Shown: positions 10,289 to 20,041 of the stretch, in pieces
How the letters are laid out: each line of letters begins with the position of its first letter
Position numbering within the stretch: position 1 is the stretch's first letter
Assembly (NCBI GenBank): GCA_041879425.1
Contig: CP090854.1
Location: forward strand, 2,790,001-2,854,000
DNA: 64,000 bases
From: Vibrio pomeroyi
GTDB lineage: Bacteria > Pseudomonadota > Gammaproteobacteria > Enterobacterales > Vibrionaceae
Reading direction: 5' to 3'
The notes under the pieces: model-generated
What the model saw: the letters and a program-made list of their open reading frames with translations, nothing else
Databases searched by the model: none
Told to the model about the DNA's origin: nothing
Program-made: the position numbers and the translations under genes

Positions 10289-11131
10289 TTAGAATGCTAA
10301 ATAAAGCAGAGCAAAGACAGGGAATGCAGCCGTTAAGCTATCTATTCTATCAAGTATACCACCATGACCAGGAATCAGATTACTACTGTCTTTCACCCCA
10401 GAAACACGCTTAAACATGCTTTCAACAAGGTCGCCAAGAACAGAGATAACGACGGTCACAAGGGTAATAACAATCATGTGAAGCGGGCTGGTGAATTGGA
10501 TATCAAATAAATCAGCGAAGATCCAAGCCACGATCACCGCAGTAATAATGCCACCAATCAGACCTTCAATGGTCTTGTTAGGGCTTACTGCTGGCGCCAT
10601 TTTACGTTTACCAAAACTCTTTCCTGCAAAATAAGCACCGCTGTCTGCAGCCCAAACGAGCAAGCAAACAAACATCACCAATTTCGCACCGTGGTAAGGG
10701 TCTACATCAATACCATTAGCACGCAGGATAACCACACTCCAGAAGAATGGCAGCAGGGTCAGTACACCAAAGGCGTGACGAAGAAGAGAGGAATCTTTCC
10801 ATGCCGGCATAGACTTAGGATAAGTCACAGCCATGCCACTTGCGATTACCCACCAAATCGAACCAATCGTTAGAATGGCGTAGTGAGCGCTCGATAAATT
10901 ATTGAGACTAAATGCATCAAAAGGGATAAAAGCAAAACTTGCAGCACTTACCACAACCGTAGGAATCAACGCTAGATAACGCGATTTGCTTTCAACAAAT
11001 TGAGTCCACTCCCAGTATCCCAATAGCGAAATAACTACTAATGAAAGAATAAACGTGGGAAGTGATAACTCGAAAATTCCTAGAATAACTAGGGGAGCCA
11101 AAATCAACGCCGTAATAATTCGTTGTTTCAA
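10289..11131 (-). CDS. cdsA: Phosphatidate cytidylyltransferase
   Basis: 280 residues. It makes CDP-diacylglycerol from phosphatidic acid and CTP for phospholipid synthesis. About eight hydrophobic membrane segments are visible. The family signature runs through [19 protein letters not shown] near the C-terminus. The start at 11131 is a TTG ([15 protein letters not shown]); AAGGA lies about 10 bases upstream and no ATG is available nearby. It is 15 bases after uppS and 50 bases before dxr, in the lipid-precursor part of the cluster. Confidence 0.95.
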   Translation of the reverse strand: MKQRIITALILAPLVILGIFELSLPTFILSLVVISLLGYWEWTQFVESKSRYLALIPTVVVSAASFAFIPFDAFSLNNLSSAHYAILTIGSIWWVIASGMAVTYPKSMPAWKDSSLLRHAFGVLTLLPFFWSVVILRANGIDVDPYHGAKLVMFVCLLVWAADSGAYFAGKSFGKRKMAPAVSPNKTIEGLIGGIITAVIVAWIFADLFDIQFTSPLHMIVITLVTVVISVLGDLVESMFKRVSGVKDSSNLIPGHGGILDRIDSLTAAFPVFALLYLAF

Positions 11132-11146
11132 ACCAAAAAATCCTTA

Positions 11147-11899
11147 TTAACTGTCCATCAGAGCTTTAATTTGCTCACCGGTGCATCCAAAACGACGCTC
11201 ACGGTTAACAAACCAAGTCACAGCTTCTACTAAGCTGTCTTCATTAAAGTCTGGCCAGAATTGTTCAGTGAAATACATTTCGGCGTAAGCCAACTGCCAA
11301 AGCATAAAATTACTAATGCGGCATTCGCCACTGGTACGGATAAGTAGATCAACCTCAGGAATATCTGCCATCGTCAGGTGTTGTGTAATCATAGCTTCAT
11401 CAATGTCATCTACATTAATATCGCCAGACTTTACCTGTTGAGCAATAGAGGTCATTGCTTGCTGGATATCCCACTTACCGCCGTAGTTAGCTGCAATATT
11501 AATAACCATACCTGTATTGGTGCTAGTCAAAGCTTCCGCTTCTTCTATCTTCTTTTGTAGTCGATCATTGAAACGACTTTTATCACCAATAACACGAAGT
11601 TGTAGATTATTTTTATGAAGCTTTTTTACTTCACTCGATAGCACTGAAATAAACAGTTCCATCAAGATACCGACTTCTTCTTCAGGACGACGCCAGTTTT
11701 CGCTACTAAATGCAAAAAGAGTTACTGCTTTGATGCCAAGTCTGGCTGCAGAAGAGATGGTTTTACGAACGGCTTGAACACCGTTTTTATGACCAAAGAC
11801 GCGAGGCTTGCCCTGAGCTTTTGCCCAGCGACCATTACCATCCATAATGATAGCAATGTGTTTAGGAAGAGAGTCTGTGAACGCTTGAGAATTATGCAT
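11147..11899 (-). CDS. uppS: Undecaprenyl diphosphate synthase
   Basis: 250 residues from ATG 11899 (MHNSQAF); a TTG five codons upstream (11914) is possible, and neither has a strong Shine-Dalgarno sequence. It is a cis-prenyltransferase that elongates farnesyl-PP with eight isopentenyl-PP units to the C55 lipid carrier of peptidoglycan and O-antigen synthesis. [13 protein letters not shown] contains the catalytic Asp, and [20 protein letters not shown] is the second family block. It lies between frr, behind a terminator, and cdsA. Confidence 0.95.
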   Translation of the reverse strand: MHNSQAFTDSLPKHIAIIMDGNGRWAKAQGKPRVFGHKNGVQAVRKTISSAARLGIKAVTLFAFSSENWRRPEEEVGILMELFISVLSSEVKKLHKNNLQLRVIGDKSRFNDRLQKKIEEAEALTSTNTGMVINIAANYGGKWDIQQAMTSIAQQVKSGDINVDDIDEAMITQHLTMADIPEVDLLIRTSGECRISNFMLWQLAYAEMYFTEQFWPDFNEDSLVEAVTWFVNRERRFGCTGEQIKALMDS

Positions 11900-11942
11900 A
11901 AAAGAGTGAATCAAATTCTAATAGTCGAACAGAGTAGCATAA

Positions 11943-11973
11943 AAAAACGCTGCACCGTGAGTACAGCGTTTTT
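11943..11973 (-). terminator. Intrinsic terminator between frr and uppS
   Basis: 10-bp inverted repeat AAAAACGCTG / CAGCGTTTTT with an 11-nt loop; both strands give T-runs. It lies 24 bases after the frr stop and is likely to separate the translation genes from the lipid-precursor genes. Confidence 0.8.
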
Positions 11974-11997
11974 CCGGAAAGAAAAGAATAGGGAAAA

Positions 11998-12555
11998 TTA
12001 AACTTCCATCAACTCTTTTTCTTTAGTTGCTAGAACTTCGTCTACGTTCTTAACCGCAGCATCAGTTAGCTTTTGAATTTCGTCTTGTGCTTTACGATCT
12101 TCGTCTTCAGAGATTTCTTTATCTTTAAGAAGCGCTTTTAGATCGCCATTTGCGTCACGACGGATGTTACGGATAGCAACACGGCCACCTTCAGCTTCGC
12201 CACGAACAATTTTAACTAGGTCTTTACGACGCTCTTCCGTTAGCGGTGGAAGTGGAACACGGATAACCGTACCAGCAGACATAGGGTTTAGGCCTAGGTC
12301 AGATGTTAGGATTGCTTTTTCTACTAGAGGAGTCAGTGTTTTATCAAACACTGTGATAGCTAGTGTACGTGCATCTTCAGCGATAACGTTAGCTACTTGA
12401 GTCAAAGGAGTTGGAGCACCGTAGTACTCAACAGTAAGACCAGAAAGTAGGCTTGGGTGTGCACGACCTGTACGAATCTTTTGCAGGCTGTTTTTTAGTG
12501 CATCAACACTTTTTACCATGCGCTCTTGAGCGTCTTTTTTGATTTCGTTAATCAC
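11998..12555 (-). CDS. frr: Ribosome recycling factor
   Basis: 185 residues from a GTG start at 12555. With EF-G it splits post-termination ribosomes. The GTG is chosen because it gives the exact family length and the standard N-terminus ([14 protein letters not shown]). AAGGTG also lies about 5 bases upstream. The in-frame ATG ten codons earlier would add an atypical tail. The three-helix-bundle signature [12 protein letters not shown] and the C-terminal [15 protein letters not shown] are present. It follows pyrH by 97 bases containing an imperfect hairpin. Confidence 0.95.
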   Translation of the reverse strand: MINEIKKDAQERMVKSVDALKNSLQKIRTGRAHPSLLSGLTVEYYGAPTPLTQVANVIAEDARTLAITVFDKTLTPLVEKAILTSDLGLNPMSAGTVIRVPLPPLTEERRKDLVKIVRGEAEGGRVAIRNIRRDANGDLKALLKDKEISEDEDRKAQDEIQKLTDAAVKNVDEVLATKEKELMEV

Positions 12556-12613
12556 AATTTCACCTTGATTATGTTCTTTCTTCAAGAAAGCTTTTTATTT
12601 GGAGTGATAAGGA

Positions 12614-12641
12614 TAAGCTTACCGAAGTATAACCTTCAGTA
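12614..12641 (-). other. Intercistronic hairpin between pyrH and frr
   Basis: On the minus strand GCTTACTGAAG faces CTTCGGTAAGC with one mismatch position across a short loop. There is no good T-run, so it looks like a stability or processing stem rather than a terminator. Confidence 0.5.
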
Positions 12642-12652
12642 AGCCCGAAAAA

Positions 12653-13384
12653 TTAGTCAGCGTCGCTGATTAATGTACCTTCAGTTTCACCCATAACCAC
12701 GCGACGTAGTGCGCCTGGCTTATTCATGTTAAATACGCGGATTGGCATTTTGTGATCACGTGCTAGCGTAAATGCAGCCAAGTCCATTACTTTAAGTTCT
12801 TTATCAAGAACCGTGTTGTAAGACAACGTATCATACAGCTCTGCGTCTGGGTTTGCTACAGGGTCAGAAGTAAATACACCATCTACCTTTGTCGCTTTTA
12901 GAACTACGTCAGCTTCGATTTCGATACCACGTAGACATGCAGCTGAATCTGTAGTGAAGAATGGGTTACCAGTACCAGCAGAGAAGATCACAACGCGACC
13001 TTGACGTAGTTGGCTGATTGCATCTGCCCAGTTGTAGTCGTCACACACACCTTTAAGAGGGATTGCTGACATTACACGTGCGTTTACGTAAGCACGGTGT
13101 AGAGCGTCACGCATTGCAAGGCCGTTCATTACCGTTGCAAGCATACCCATGTGGTCACCAACAACGCGGTTCATGCCAGCTTCTGCAAGACCTGCACCAC
13201 GGAAAAGGTTACCGCCACCGATAACAACACCTACTTGAACACCTAGTTCAACCAATTCTTTTACTTCTTGAGCCATACGATCAAGGATCGTCGGGTCAAT
13301 ACCAAAACCTTCTTCGCCTTGTAGTGCTTCACCGCTAAGTTTTAACAGAATACGTTGATACGCTGGTTTAGGGTTCGTAGTCAT
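12653..13384 (-). CDS. pyrH: UMP kinase
   Basis: 243 residues. It is a hexameric bacterial UMP kinase of the amino acid kinase fold that makes UDP, with GTP and UTP as effectors. [11 protein letters not shown] near residue 11 and [11 protein letters not shown] are the phosphate-binding loops. [24 protein letters not shown] is typical of the family (see 12850-12960). It sits between tsf, behind a terminator, and frr, the standard rpsB-tsf-pyrH-frr order. Confidence 0.97.
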   Translation of the reverse strand: MTTNPKPAYQRILLKLSGEALQGEEGFGIDPTILDRMAQEVKELVELGVQVGVVIGGGNLFRGAGLAEAGMNRVVGDHMGMLATVMNGLAMRDALHRAYVNARVMSAIPLKGVCDDYNWADAISQLRQGRVVIFSAGTGNPFFTTDSAACLRGIEIEADVVLKATKVDGVFTSDPVANPDAELYDTLSYNTVLDKELKVMDLAAFTLARDHKMPIRVFNMNKPGALRRVVMGETEGTLISDAD

Positions 13385-13500
13385 GGAGTTTACCTTCCAA
13401 AGAGTTGATGATTAACAGTCATGGATAAAAACTGAACATGTCAGTTCGCATTCATAACAGCTAACGTTGCGAGCAAAAAATAATTCACTATTCATAAAAA

Positions 13501-13522
13501 GACCGCAGCAATGGCCACGGTC
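13501..13522 (-). terminator. Intrinsic terminator after tsf
   Basis: Nine-pair stem (GACCGTGGC with GCTGCGGTC, two G-U pairs) with loop CATT, followed by TTTTT on the minus strand. The plus strand also has a T6 run. It lies 24 bases after the tsf stop, so rpsB-tsf forms its own main unit. Confidence 0.85.
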
Positions 13523-13546
13523 TTTTTTCAAACAATACGCTAAGGA

Positions 13547-14392
13547 TTAACCTTTTTGTACCGCTGCAACTTCGTCAGCGAAGCTCATTTCAGCAGCTTT
13601 CTCGATGCCTTCACCAACTTCTAGACGTACGAAGTTAGATACTGAAGCGCCTTTCTCTTTAAGGATAGCGCCAACAGTTTGCTTAGGCTCCATGATGAAA
13701 GCTTGACCAGTTAGAGAGATTTCGCCCGTGAATTTCTTCATACGGCCAACAACCATTTTCTCTGCGATTTCAGCTGGTTTGCCTTCGTTCATAGCGATTT
13801 CAACTTGAACTGCTTTCTCTTTAGCAACTACGTCTGCAGGTACGTCTTCTGGGTTTAGGAACTCAGGACGTGATGCAGCAACGTGCATTGCAACGTGCTT
13901 AAGAGTTTCAGCTTCGCCTTCACCAGCAACAACAACACCGATTTTCTCGCCGTGACGGTAAGAAGCTAGTGCAACACCTGAAACGTATTGTACGCGACGG
14001 ATGTTGATGTTTTCGCCGATTTTTGCAACTAGAGCAACGCGAGTTTCTTCGAACTGTGCTTGTAGCTCTTCAACAGTTGCTTGAGAAGCTACTGCTGCAG
14101 CTGCAACTTCTTCTGCGAATGCAGTGAAGTTAGCATCTTTTGCTACGAAGTCAGTTTGACAGTTAACTTCAAGAAGAGCAGCTACGCCGTTCTCTTCTTT
14201 GATGATGATTGCGCCTTCAGCAGCAACGTTACCAGCTTTCTTAGCTGCTTTCGCTGCGCCAGATTTACGCATGTTTTCAATTGCTAGTTCGATGTCAGCG
14301 TTTGCTTCTACAAGCGCTTTCTTACATTCCATCATGCCAGCGCCAGTGCGCTCGCGAAGTTCTTTAACTAGAGCAGCAGTTACAGTTGCCAT
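13547..14392 (-). CDS. tsf: Elongation factor Ts
   Basis: 281 residues. It is the nucleotide exchange factor that recycles EF-Tu-GDP. The N-terminal UBA-like domain contains [19 protein letters not shown]. The TDFVA motif, conserved in the core domain that inserts into EF-Tu, is in [10 protein letters not shown]. It follows rpsB by 141 bases, with an attenuator-like hairpin between them. Confidence 0.98.
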   Translation of the reverse strand: MATVTAALVKELRERTGAGMMECKKALVEANADIELAIENMRKSGAAKAAKKAGNVAAEGAIIIKEENGVAALLEVNCQTDFVAKDANFTAFAEEVAAAAVASQATVEELQAQFEETRVALVAKIGENINIRRVQYVSGVALASYRHGEKIGVVVAGEGEAETLKHVAMHVAASRPEFLNPEDVPADVVAKEKAVQVEIAMNEGKPAEIAEKMVVGRMKKFTGEISLTGQAFIMEPKQTVGAILKEKGASVSNFVRLEVGEGIEKAAEMSFADEVAAVQKG

Positions 14393-14432
14393 TCTCTATT
14401 CCTCGGTTGATTCGAAAATAAGGTAAAAATCA

Positions 14433-14451
14433 GGGGCCAAAATGAGGCCCC
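14433..14451 (-). terminator. Attenuator-type hairpin between rpsB and tsf
   Basis: GGGGCC at 14433 and GGCCCC at 14446 pair with a 7-nt loop. On the minus strand the stem is followed by TGATTTTT, so it could be a leaky terminator. Such an element between rpsB and tsf would set the S2/EF-Ts ratio. Confidence 0.6.
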
Positions 14452-14533
14452 CGATCTAACTATAACTTAGCTTACATTTAATAAAGATTTCAAAATCTAA
14501 ATTAGCTAAGCCAAGCGTGATTCAGAGCCGCTA

Positions 14534-15265
14534 TTATTCAGCTTCTACAAAACCATCTTTTTCAGCAGCTACAGCAGCAACATCTTTGTTACGACCTTCT
14601 TTAACCGCGTCTGCAGCAGCGTTTAGGTAAAGCTGTACTGCACGGATTGCATCGTCGTTACCTGGGATAACGAAGTCAACGCCGTCTGGGTTAGAGTTAG
14701 TATCAACTACAGCGTAAACTGGGATACCTAGGTTGTTTGCTTCTTTAACTGCGATGTGTTCGTGATCAGCATCGATTACGAATAGAGCGTCTGGTAGGCC
14801 GCCCATGTTCTTGATACCACCAAGAGACTTCTCTAGCTTCTCCATTTCGCGAGTACGCATTAGAGCTTCTTTCTTAGTAAGCTTGTCGAAAGTACCGTCT
14901 TGAGCTTGCGCCTCAAGTTCTTTCAGACGCTTGATAGACTGACGAACAGTTTTGTAGTTCGTTAGCATACCGCCTAACCAGCGGTTGTTAACGTAGAACT
15001 GGTTGCTGTTGATAGCAGCTTCTTTAACAGCTTCAGATGCAGCGCGCTTAGTACCAACAAAAAGAACTTTACCTTTCTTCTCGCCAACTTTAGCGATTTC
15101 AGCTAGAGCGTCGTTGAACATTGGTACAGTTTTTTCTAGGTTGATGATATGTACTTTGTTACGAGCACCAAAGATGAATGGCTTCATTTTTGGGTTCCAG
15201 TAACGAGTTTGGTGACCGAAGTGAACACCAGCTTTAAGCATATCGCGCATTGATACAGTTGCCAT
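14534..15265 (-). CDS. rpsB: 30S ribosomal protein S2
   Basis: 243 residues from ATG 15265 ([19 protein letters not shown]), which matches the universal S2 N-terminus; the 11 codons upstream are leader. S2 joins late in 30S assembly and binds the helical domain of 16S rRNA with S1. [11 protein letters not shown] and [11 protein letters not shown] are conserved. The Shine-Dalgarno sequence is GAGGA, about 8 bases before the ATG. The gene is preceded by a leader of about 190 bases, which in gammaproteobacteria is the site of S2 autoregulation. Confidence 0.98.
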   Translation of the reverse strand: MATVSMRDMLKAGVHFGHQTRYWNPKMKPFIFGARNKVHIINLEKTVPMFNDALAEIAKVGEKKGKVLFVGTKRAASEAVKEAAINSNQFYVNNRWLGGMLTNYKTVRQSIKRLKELEAQAQDGTFDKLTKKEALMRTREMEKLEKSLGGIKNMGGLPDALFVIDADHEHIAVKEANNLGIPVYAVVDTNSNPDGVDFVIPGNDDAIRAVQLYLNAAADAVKEGRNKDVAAVAAEKDGFVEAE

Positions 15266-15456
15266 TTTAAAATCCTCTATGGGGTTAGGCCTCCACATCC
15301 CCCATGAATCCGACCCCTAACAACTAACCACTTTTCAGCCGTTATTCGTGTTGTTGAGGCACCCCGGAACATGTGTCGGAATGTGTGTGATTTAAAGATA
15401 TAAGTTAGTAGACACAAAGTCAGTTTCGCCAATTGAAGAAAACAGTCCTGATGTCC
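15266..15456 (-). other. rpsB 5' leader, probable S2 autoregulatory region
   Basis: The stretch between the proposed start site (about 15456) and the rpsB ATG is GC-richer than the neighbouring intergenic DNA. It has several G-rich and C-rich blocks that can pair (for example GGGGGATG and CATCCCCC-like segments around 15285-15305). Enteric rpsB leaders mediate feedback by S2. Placing this one in that class is inferred from position and structure potential only. Confidence 0.45.
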
Positions 15457-15469
15457 GGCGCGCTTTATA
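15457..15469 (-). promoter_or_regulatory. Candidate rpsB promoter with GC-rich discriminator
   Basis: On the minus strand TATAAA (15469-15464) is followed directly by GCGCGCC, the kind of discriminator found in stringently controlled ribosomal promoters. The -35 match is weak. Confidence 0.5.
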
Positions 15470-15648
15470 CCATATTTTGTCTATCTATGGCTAGAAAAAA
15501 ATCTAAAAATGGCGACTGCTATACTGATCCCTAAAGGCGAATTTCCTCTATAAATAGTGTCCCTTTCCAATCGCTTCGGTATCAACAAACCGAACATTAT
15601 TCACTCAGGTTGAGAAGTATCCACCAGCATTGTACGGATATGGGAATG

Positions 15649-15676
15649 TTGCGCTAAATTGCTGCACTGATAGAAT
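15649..15676 (+). promoter_or_regulatory. Candidate map promoter
   Basis: TTGCGC at 15649-15654, a 16-base spacer and TAGAAT at 15671-15676 lie about 50 bases before the map ATG. The rest of 15470-15722, the divergent rpsB/map spacer, shows no gene or further recognisable element. Confidence 0.4.
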
Positions 15677-15722
15677 AGCCCCAATATGCACACTTAGGTG
15701 CTACCAAATTAAGAGATATGCA

Positions 15723-16601
15723 ATGGCTGTAAAAATTAAAACTGCTGAAGAAATTGAAAAAATGCGCGTCGCCGGCAAGCTGGCTTCTGAAATTCTAGAG
15801 ATGATTGAACCTCACATTCAAGTGGGTACAACGACAGAAGAGCTAAACCAAATCTGTCACGAGTACGCTCTAGAAAGAGGCGCATACTCAGCACCACTTG
15901 ATTACCACGGTTTCCCTAAGTCAATCTGTACGTCTATCAACCACATTGTGTGCCACGGTATTCCAGCGTCACAAGATGAGACTGGCAGCACAGGTCAATT
16001 CAAACCTGCAGTATTGAAAGATGGCGACATTCTAAACGTTGATATCACTGTGATTGTTCCTGATGACGAAAACGCAGATCTAAGCACTCGTCCACAAGGC
16101 TACCACGGTGACACATCTAAGATGTTCCTAGTGGGTGAAGTATCACCGGCTAACAAACGTCTGTGCATGGTTGCTCAAGAAGCACTTTACGAAGGCATGC
16201 GCCAAGTTAAGCCAGGTGTTCAACTTGGCCAAATCGGTACCGCTATCGAGAAGTACATCAAAACAAACAACAAGAACAACCCACGTGCGAAGTTCTCTAT
16301 TGTTAAAGATTACTGTGGTCACGGCATCGGTTCTGAGTTCCACGAAGATCCACAAGTGGTTCACTACAAAAACAACGACCGCACTGTGCTAAAAGCAGGC
16401 ATGTGTTTCACTATCGAGCCAATGATCAATGCTGGTAAGTTTGGCTGTCGTCTTGATGACCAAGATAGCTGGACAGTGTACACAGCAGACAGCAAAAACT
16501 CGGCGCAGTGGGAACACACACTGGTTGTGACTGATACAGGTTGTGAAGTACTCACACTACGCAGCGACGATACAATTCCACGTATCATGAAGAACGCTTA
16601 G
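15723..16601 (+). CDS. map: Methionine aminopeptidase, type I
   Basis: 292 residues from ATG 15723 (MAVKIKTAEEIEKMRVAGKLA); the longer upstream frame has no family similarity. It removes the N-terminal Met from nascent proteins. The pita-bread fold metal ligands are visible in LNVDITVI, DTSKMF, GHGIGSEFHEDP and FTIEPM, with a final Glu in the QWEHT segment. It is about 28 residues longer than E. coli Map, with an insert around VPDDENADLSTRPQG and a longer C-terminal region. It is divergent from rpsB, as in E. coli, and is closed by a strong terminator. Confidence 0.96.
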   Translation: MAVKIKTAEEIEKMRVAGKLASEILEMIEPHIQVGTTTEELNQICHEYALERGAYSAPLDYHGFPKSICTSINHIVCHGIPASQDETGSTGQFKPAVLKDGDILNVDITVIVPDDENADLSTRPQGYHGDTSKMFLVGEVSPANKRLCMVAQEALYEGMRQVKPGVQLGQIGTAIEKYIKTNNKNNPRAKFSIVKDYCGHGIGSEFHEDPQVVHYKNNDRTVLKAGMCFTIEPMINAGKFGCRLDDQDSWTVYTADSKNSAQWEHTLVVTDTGCEVLTLRSDDTIPRIMKNA

Positions 16602-16630
16602 TTCATCGAACTGAACGCATCAGCCTTCTA

Positions 16631-16664
16631 AAAATATCCTCGCTCTGTCGAGGATATTTTTTTT
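16631..16664 (+). terminator. Intrinsic terminator after map
   Basis: 12-bp perfect stem AAAATATCCTCG / CGAGGATATTTT, loop of 6, followed by further T residues. It separates map from glnD. Confidence 0.9.
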
Positions 16665-16743
16665 ACCCACTCAATTTCGATTTTCCATCAGCTTCTGTTA
16701 AATTGTTTACTATTCTCATTTGCTTGCACGGATAGCAGACCCT

Positions 16744-19365
16744 ATGCCTTATCAATGCCCTCTTACGTTCAATGACGAACAAATTGAAATCTGCGAATTA
16801 AAAAATCAGCTCGAGATCTTCACGCAGTATCAAAAAAATGAATTCCTGAATCATCACCCAGTTACCGACTTAGTGTTACTGCGCTCCGAATACATGGACT
16901 TGCTTCTTAATCGACTATGGGAACATTTTGGATTCAACAAACTGCCTCATATATCACTCGTCGCGGTAGGTGGTTATGGCCGTGGTGAACTTCACCCCTT
17001 GTCTGACATTGATATCCTTATCGTCTCGCAGAAAACATTGCCACCAGCGCTCGGTGAAAAAGTCAGCCAGTTCATCACCCTACTCTGGGATTTAAGACTC
17101 GAAGTCGGCCACGCGGTTCGTACCATTGCCGAATGTCTTGATATCGGCATTGATGACTTAACCGTTGCAACTAACCTGCAAGAGTCGCGTTTATTGTGCG
17201 GCAGTGAAGACACCTTCCAAGAGTTAAAACTGAAGATTCATTCTGATTCATTTTGGCCAAGTGAGACTTTCTATAAGGCTAAGATTCAAGAACAAAGAGA
17301 GCGTCACGCTCGCTACCACGACACCACTTACAATCTTGAACCCGATATCAAATCGACTCCGGGCGGACTCAGAGACATCCATACCCTGAGCTGGGTTGCG
17401 CGTCGACACTTCGGTGCCACATCTTTGCTTGAGATGAGTAAGTACGGCTTTCTGACTGATGCCGAGTATCGTGAGCTTGTTGAGTGCCAAGATTTCCTAT
17501 GGCGTGTTCGCTTTGCGCTGCATATTGAATTGCGCCGCTACGACAACCGCCTGACGTTTGCTCATCAAGCTCAAGTCGCTGAACATTTAGGTTATACGGG
17601 CGAAGGCAACCGTGGCGTCGAGATGATGATGAAAGAGTTCTACCGCACGCTTCGTCGTGTCGCAGAACTCAACAAGATGCTGCTTAAATTATTCGATCAA
17701 GCGATCATTAATGGTGGTCAGACTCAAGACGCTGAGATTCTCGACAATGACTTCCAGCGCCGTGGTTCACTGATTGAAGCACGCAAGCCTGCTCTATTCC
17801 AAGCTAGACCAGAAACCATTCTCGATATGTTTATCCATATCGCGAATGACTCCTCTATCGAAGGCGTTAGCCCACCAACATTGCGACAGCTGCGTACGGC
17901 ACGTCGTCGATTAAACCGATTCCTGCATACGATTCCAGAGGCTCGCGAGAAATTCATGGCCTTGGTTCGTCACCCTAATGCTTTGCACAAAGCCTTTAGC
18001 TTGATGCACAAACTGGGCGTACTCTCGGCTTACTTGCCACAATGGAGCCAGATTGTCGGTCAGATGCAGTTTGACCTGTTCCATGTTTATACCGTTGATG
18101 AACACAGTATTCGCCTTCTCAAACACATCAATCGTTTTAGCCAAGTTGAAAACCACGACAAGCACCCTATCTGTTGTGAAGTGTATCCTCGCGTGCAGAA
18201 GAAAGAGTTGCTGATCCTTGCGGCTATCTTCCACGATATTGGTAAGGGACGTGGCGGTGACCACTCAGAGATTGGCGCGGTTGAGGCTTACTCTTTCTGT
18301 ATTGAACATGGGTTATCGAAGCCAGAAGCGAAGCAAGTAGCATGGTTAGTACAAAACCACCTATTGATGTCTGTTACTGCGCAGCGTCGTGATATCTACG
18401 ACCCTGATGTAATTACCGAGTTCGCCAAGAAAGTGCGTGATGAAGAATCATTAGAGCTACTGGTGTGCTTAACCGTCGCCGACATCTGTGCAACCAACCC
18501 AGAGCTTTGGAACAGTTGGAAACGCACCCTGTTAGCAGAGCTATTCCACTCAACACAGCGTGCATTGCGTCGCGGCTTAGAAAACCCTGTCGATGTACGA
18601 GACCGTATTCGTCACAACCAACAAATGGCGTCAGCTTTGTTGCGTAAAGAGGGGTTCACCGCTCGTGAAATTGAAGTGTTGTGGCAACGCTTCAAAGCAG
18701 ACTACTTCTTACGTCACACCCACAAACAAATCGCTTGGCACTGTGAGCACTTACTTCGCCTAGAAGACCCAAGCCAACCGCTCGTGCTGATCAGCAAAAA
18801 AGCGACGCGTGGCGGGACTGAGGTATTCGTTTACTGCAAAGACCAAGCAGCACTTTTCGCGACTGTGGTTGCCGAGCTTGATAGACGTAACTTTAACGTT
18901 CACGACGCTCAGGTCATGGTCAGCAAAGATGGTCATGTTTTGGATACCTTTATCGTACTTGACCAACATGGTGAAGCGATTGATGAAGCGAGGCACAAAG
19001 CCGTAGCTAAGCACCTGACTCATGTTCTGGCTGATGGCCGTCCAACGAAGATCAAGACACGCCGTACACCTCGTAACTTACAGCACTTCAAGGTGAAGAC
19101 TTTGGTTGAGTTCCTACCAACCAAGAGCAAAAAGCGCACCTTAATGGAGTTAAGAGCACTAGATACACCAGGGCTATTGGCTCAAGTAGGTGCGACTTTT
19201 GCTGAGTTAGACATTAATTTGCACGGCGCAAAAATCACCACTATCGGTGAACGAGCAGAAGATTTGTTCATTCTGACCAGTGAAGCGGGAGGAAGGCTTT
19301 CTGAAGAACAAGAGCAAGCGTTGAGAGAAAGATTAACGGAACATGTTTCTGAACTTGCGCCTTAA
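16744..19365 (+). CDS. glnD: Bifunctional PII uridylyltransferase / uridylyl-removing enzyme
   Basis: 873 residues from ATG 16744 (MPYQCPLTF); a TTG eight codons earlier is the only alternative. It is the sensor of glutamine that uridylylates or deuridylylates PII (GlnB/GlnK), controlling glutamine synthetase and NtrBC. The nucleotidyltransferase site GGYGRGELHPLSDIDI lies near residues 75-92. The HD hydrolase motif FHDIGKGRGGDHSE is near 495, and two ACT domains (about 680 on and 800 on) bind glutamine. Gene order map-glnD is conserved with enterics; the usual neighbour dapD is absent, and yaeH follows. Confidence 0.96.
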   Translation: MPYQCPLTFNDEQIEICELKNQLEIFTQYQKNEFLNHHPVTDLVLLRSEYMDLLLNRLWEHFGFNKLPHISLVAVGGYGRGELHPLSDIDILIVSQKTLPPALGEKVSQFITLLWDLRLEVGHAVRTIAECLDIGIDDLTVATNLQESRLLCGSEDTFQELKLKIHSDSFWPSETFYKAKIQEQRERHARYHDTTYNLEPDIKSTPGGLRDIHTLSWVARRHFGATSLLEMSKYGFLTDAEYRELVECQDFLWRVRFALHIELRRYDNRLTFAHQAQVAEHLGYTGEGNRGVEMMMKEFYRTLRRVAELNKMLLKLFDQAIINGGQTQDAEILDNDFQRRGSLIEARKPALFQARPETILDMFIHIANDSSIEGVSPPTLRQLRTARRRLNRFLHTIPEAREKFMALVRHPNALHKAFSLMHKLGVLSAYLPQWSQIVGQMQFDLFHVYTVDEHSIRLLKHINRFSQVENHDKHPICCEVYPRVQKKELLILAAIFHDIGKGRGGDHSEIGAVEAYSFCIEHGLSKPEAKQVAWLVQNHLLMSVTAQRRDIYDPDVITEFAKKVRDEESLELLVCLTVADICATNPELWNSWKRTLLAELFHSTQRALRRGLENPVDVRDRIRHNQQMASALLRKEGFTAREIEVLWQRFKADYFLRHTHKQIAWHCEHLLRLEDPSQPLVLISKKATRGGTEVFVYCKDQAALFATVVAELDRRNFNVHDAQVMVSKDGHVLDTFIVLDQHGEAIDEARHKAVAKHLTHVLADGRPTKIKTRRTPRNLQHFKVKTLVEFLPTKSKKRTLMELRALDTPGLLAQVGATFAELDINLHGAKITTIGERAEDLFILTSEAGGRLSEEQEQALRERLTEHVSELAP

Positions 19366-19529
19366 AAAGAGAATCTAACCATCGAATAAATGTGGGGAAA
19401 GATAGAGAGCGATCTTGCCCACAACTTACAATCAATTCCCAGATATCAACTATCTAGCTCGTCGTTAGGCTGCTACATTGATTAAGTCAATTACATAAAA
19501 GTATTACATTCATAAACTAGAGGTCGCTT

Positions 19530-19913
19530 ATGTATCCAAACCTCACTGGCTTAGGTATCCACGAACCTAAACAGATTGAACGTTACTCCCTTCGCCAAGA
19601 AGCGCACAAAGATATCCTGAAGATTTACTTTCGTAAGCAGAAAGGTGAACTGTTCGCGAAAAGCGTTAAGTTTAAGTACCCACGACAAGTAAAAAGTGTG
19701 CTTGTTAGCGGTGGCAATAATCAATACAAAGAAGTGACTGAGATAAACCGCAACCTCACTCTTGTGATTGATGAACTGAACAAGATCACCAAACCGACAC
19801 CAACCACTGAGATGGATGTGAAGCAGAAGATCCTTACTGACTTGCGCCACCTAGAAAAAGTAGTATCGAGCAAGATCTCTGAGATCGAAGCCGATCTAGA
19901 AAAACTAAAATGA
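19530..19913 (+). CDS. yaeH: UPF0325 family protein YaeH
   Basis: 127 residues with clear similarity to E. coli YaeH along its whole length ([29 protein letters not shown], and the ending [13 protein letters not shown]). The function is unknown. The protein is small, charged and cytoplasmic, with a C-terminal helix likely to form a coiled coil. AGAGGT lies a few bases before the ATG at 19530. It is a single-gene unit between glnD and a bidirectional terminator, close to its E. coli neighbourhood (glnD-dapD-yaeH). Confidence 0.93.
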   Translation: MYPNLTGLGIHEPKQIERYSLRQEAHKDILKIYFRKQKGELFAKSVKFKYPRQVKSVLVSGGNNQYKEVTEINRNLTLVIDELNKITKPTPTTEMDVKQKILTDLRHLEKVVSSKISEIEADLEKLK

Positions 19914-19972
19914 TCCAGAGAACAGACAACTAACAACCATTAGTTGTTATGCTCAGATCTCACAAACATTAA

Positions 19973-20000
19973 AAAGGGCTGATATCACTATCAGCCCTTT
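19973..20000. terminator. Bidirectional terminator between yaeH and truC
   Basis: 11-bp perfect stem AAAGGGCTGAT / ATCAGCCCTTT with a 6-nt loop and A/T tracts on both sides; it serves the converging yaeH and truC. Confidence 0.9.
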
Positions 20001-20041
20001 GTTTTACTCTACTTTCTATGCTTACTTACATGCGAGTGCTT

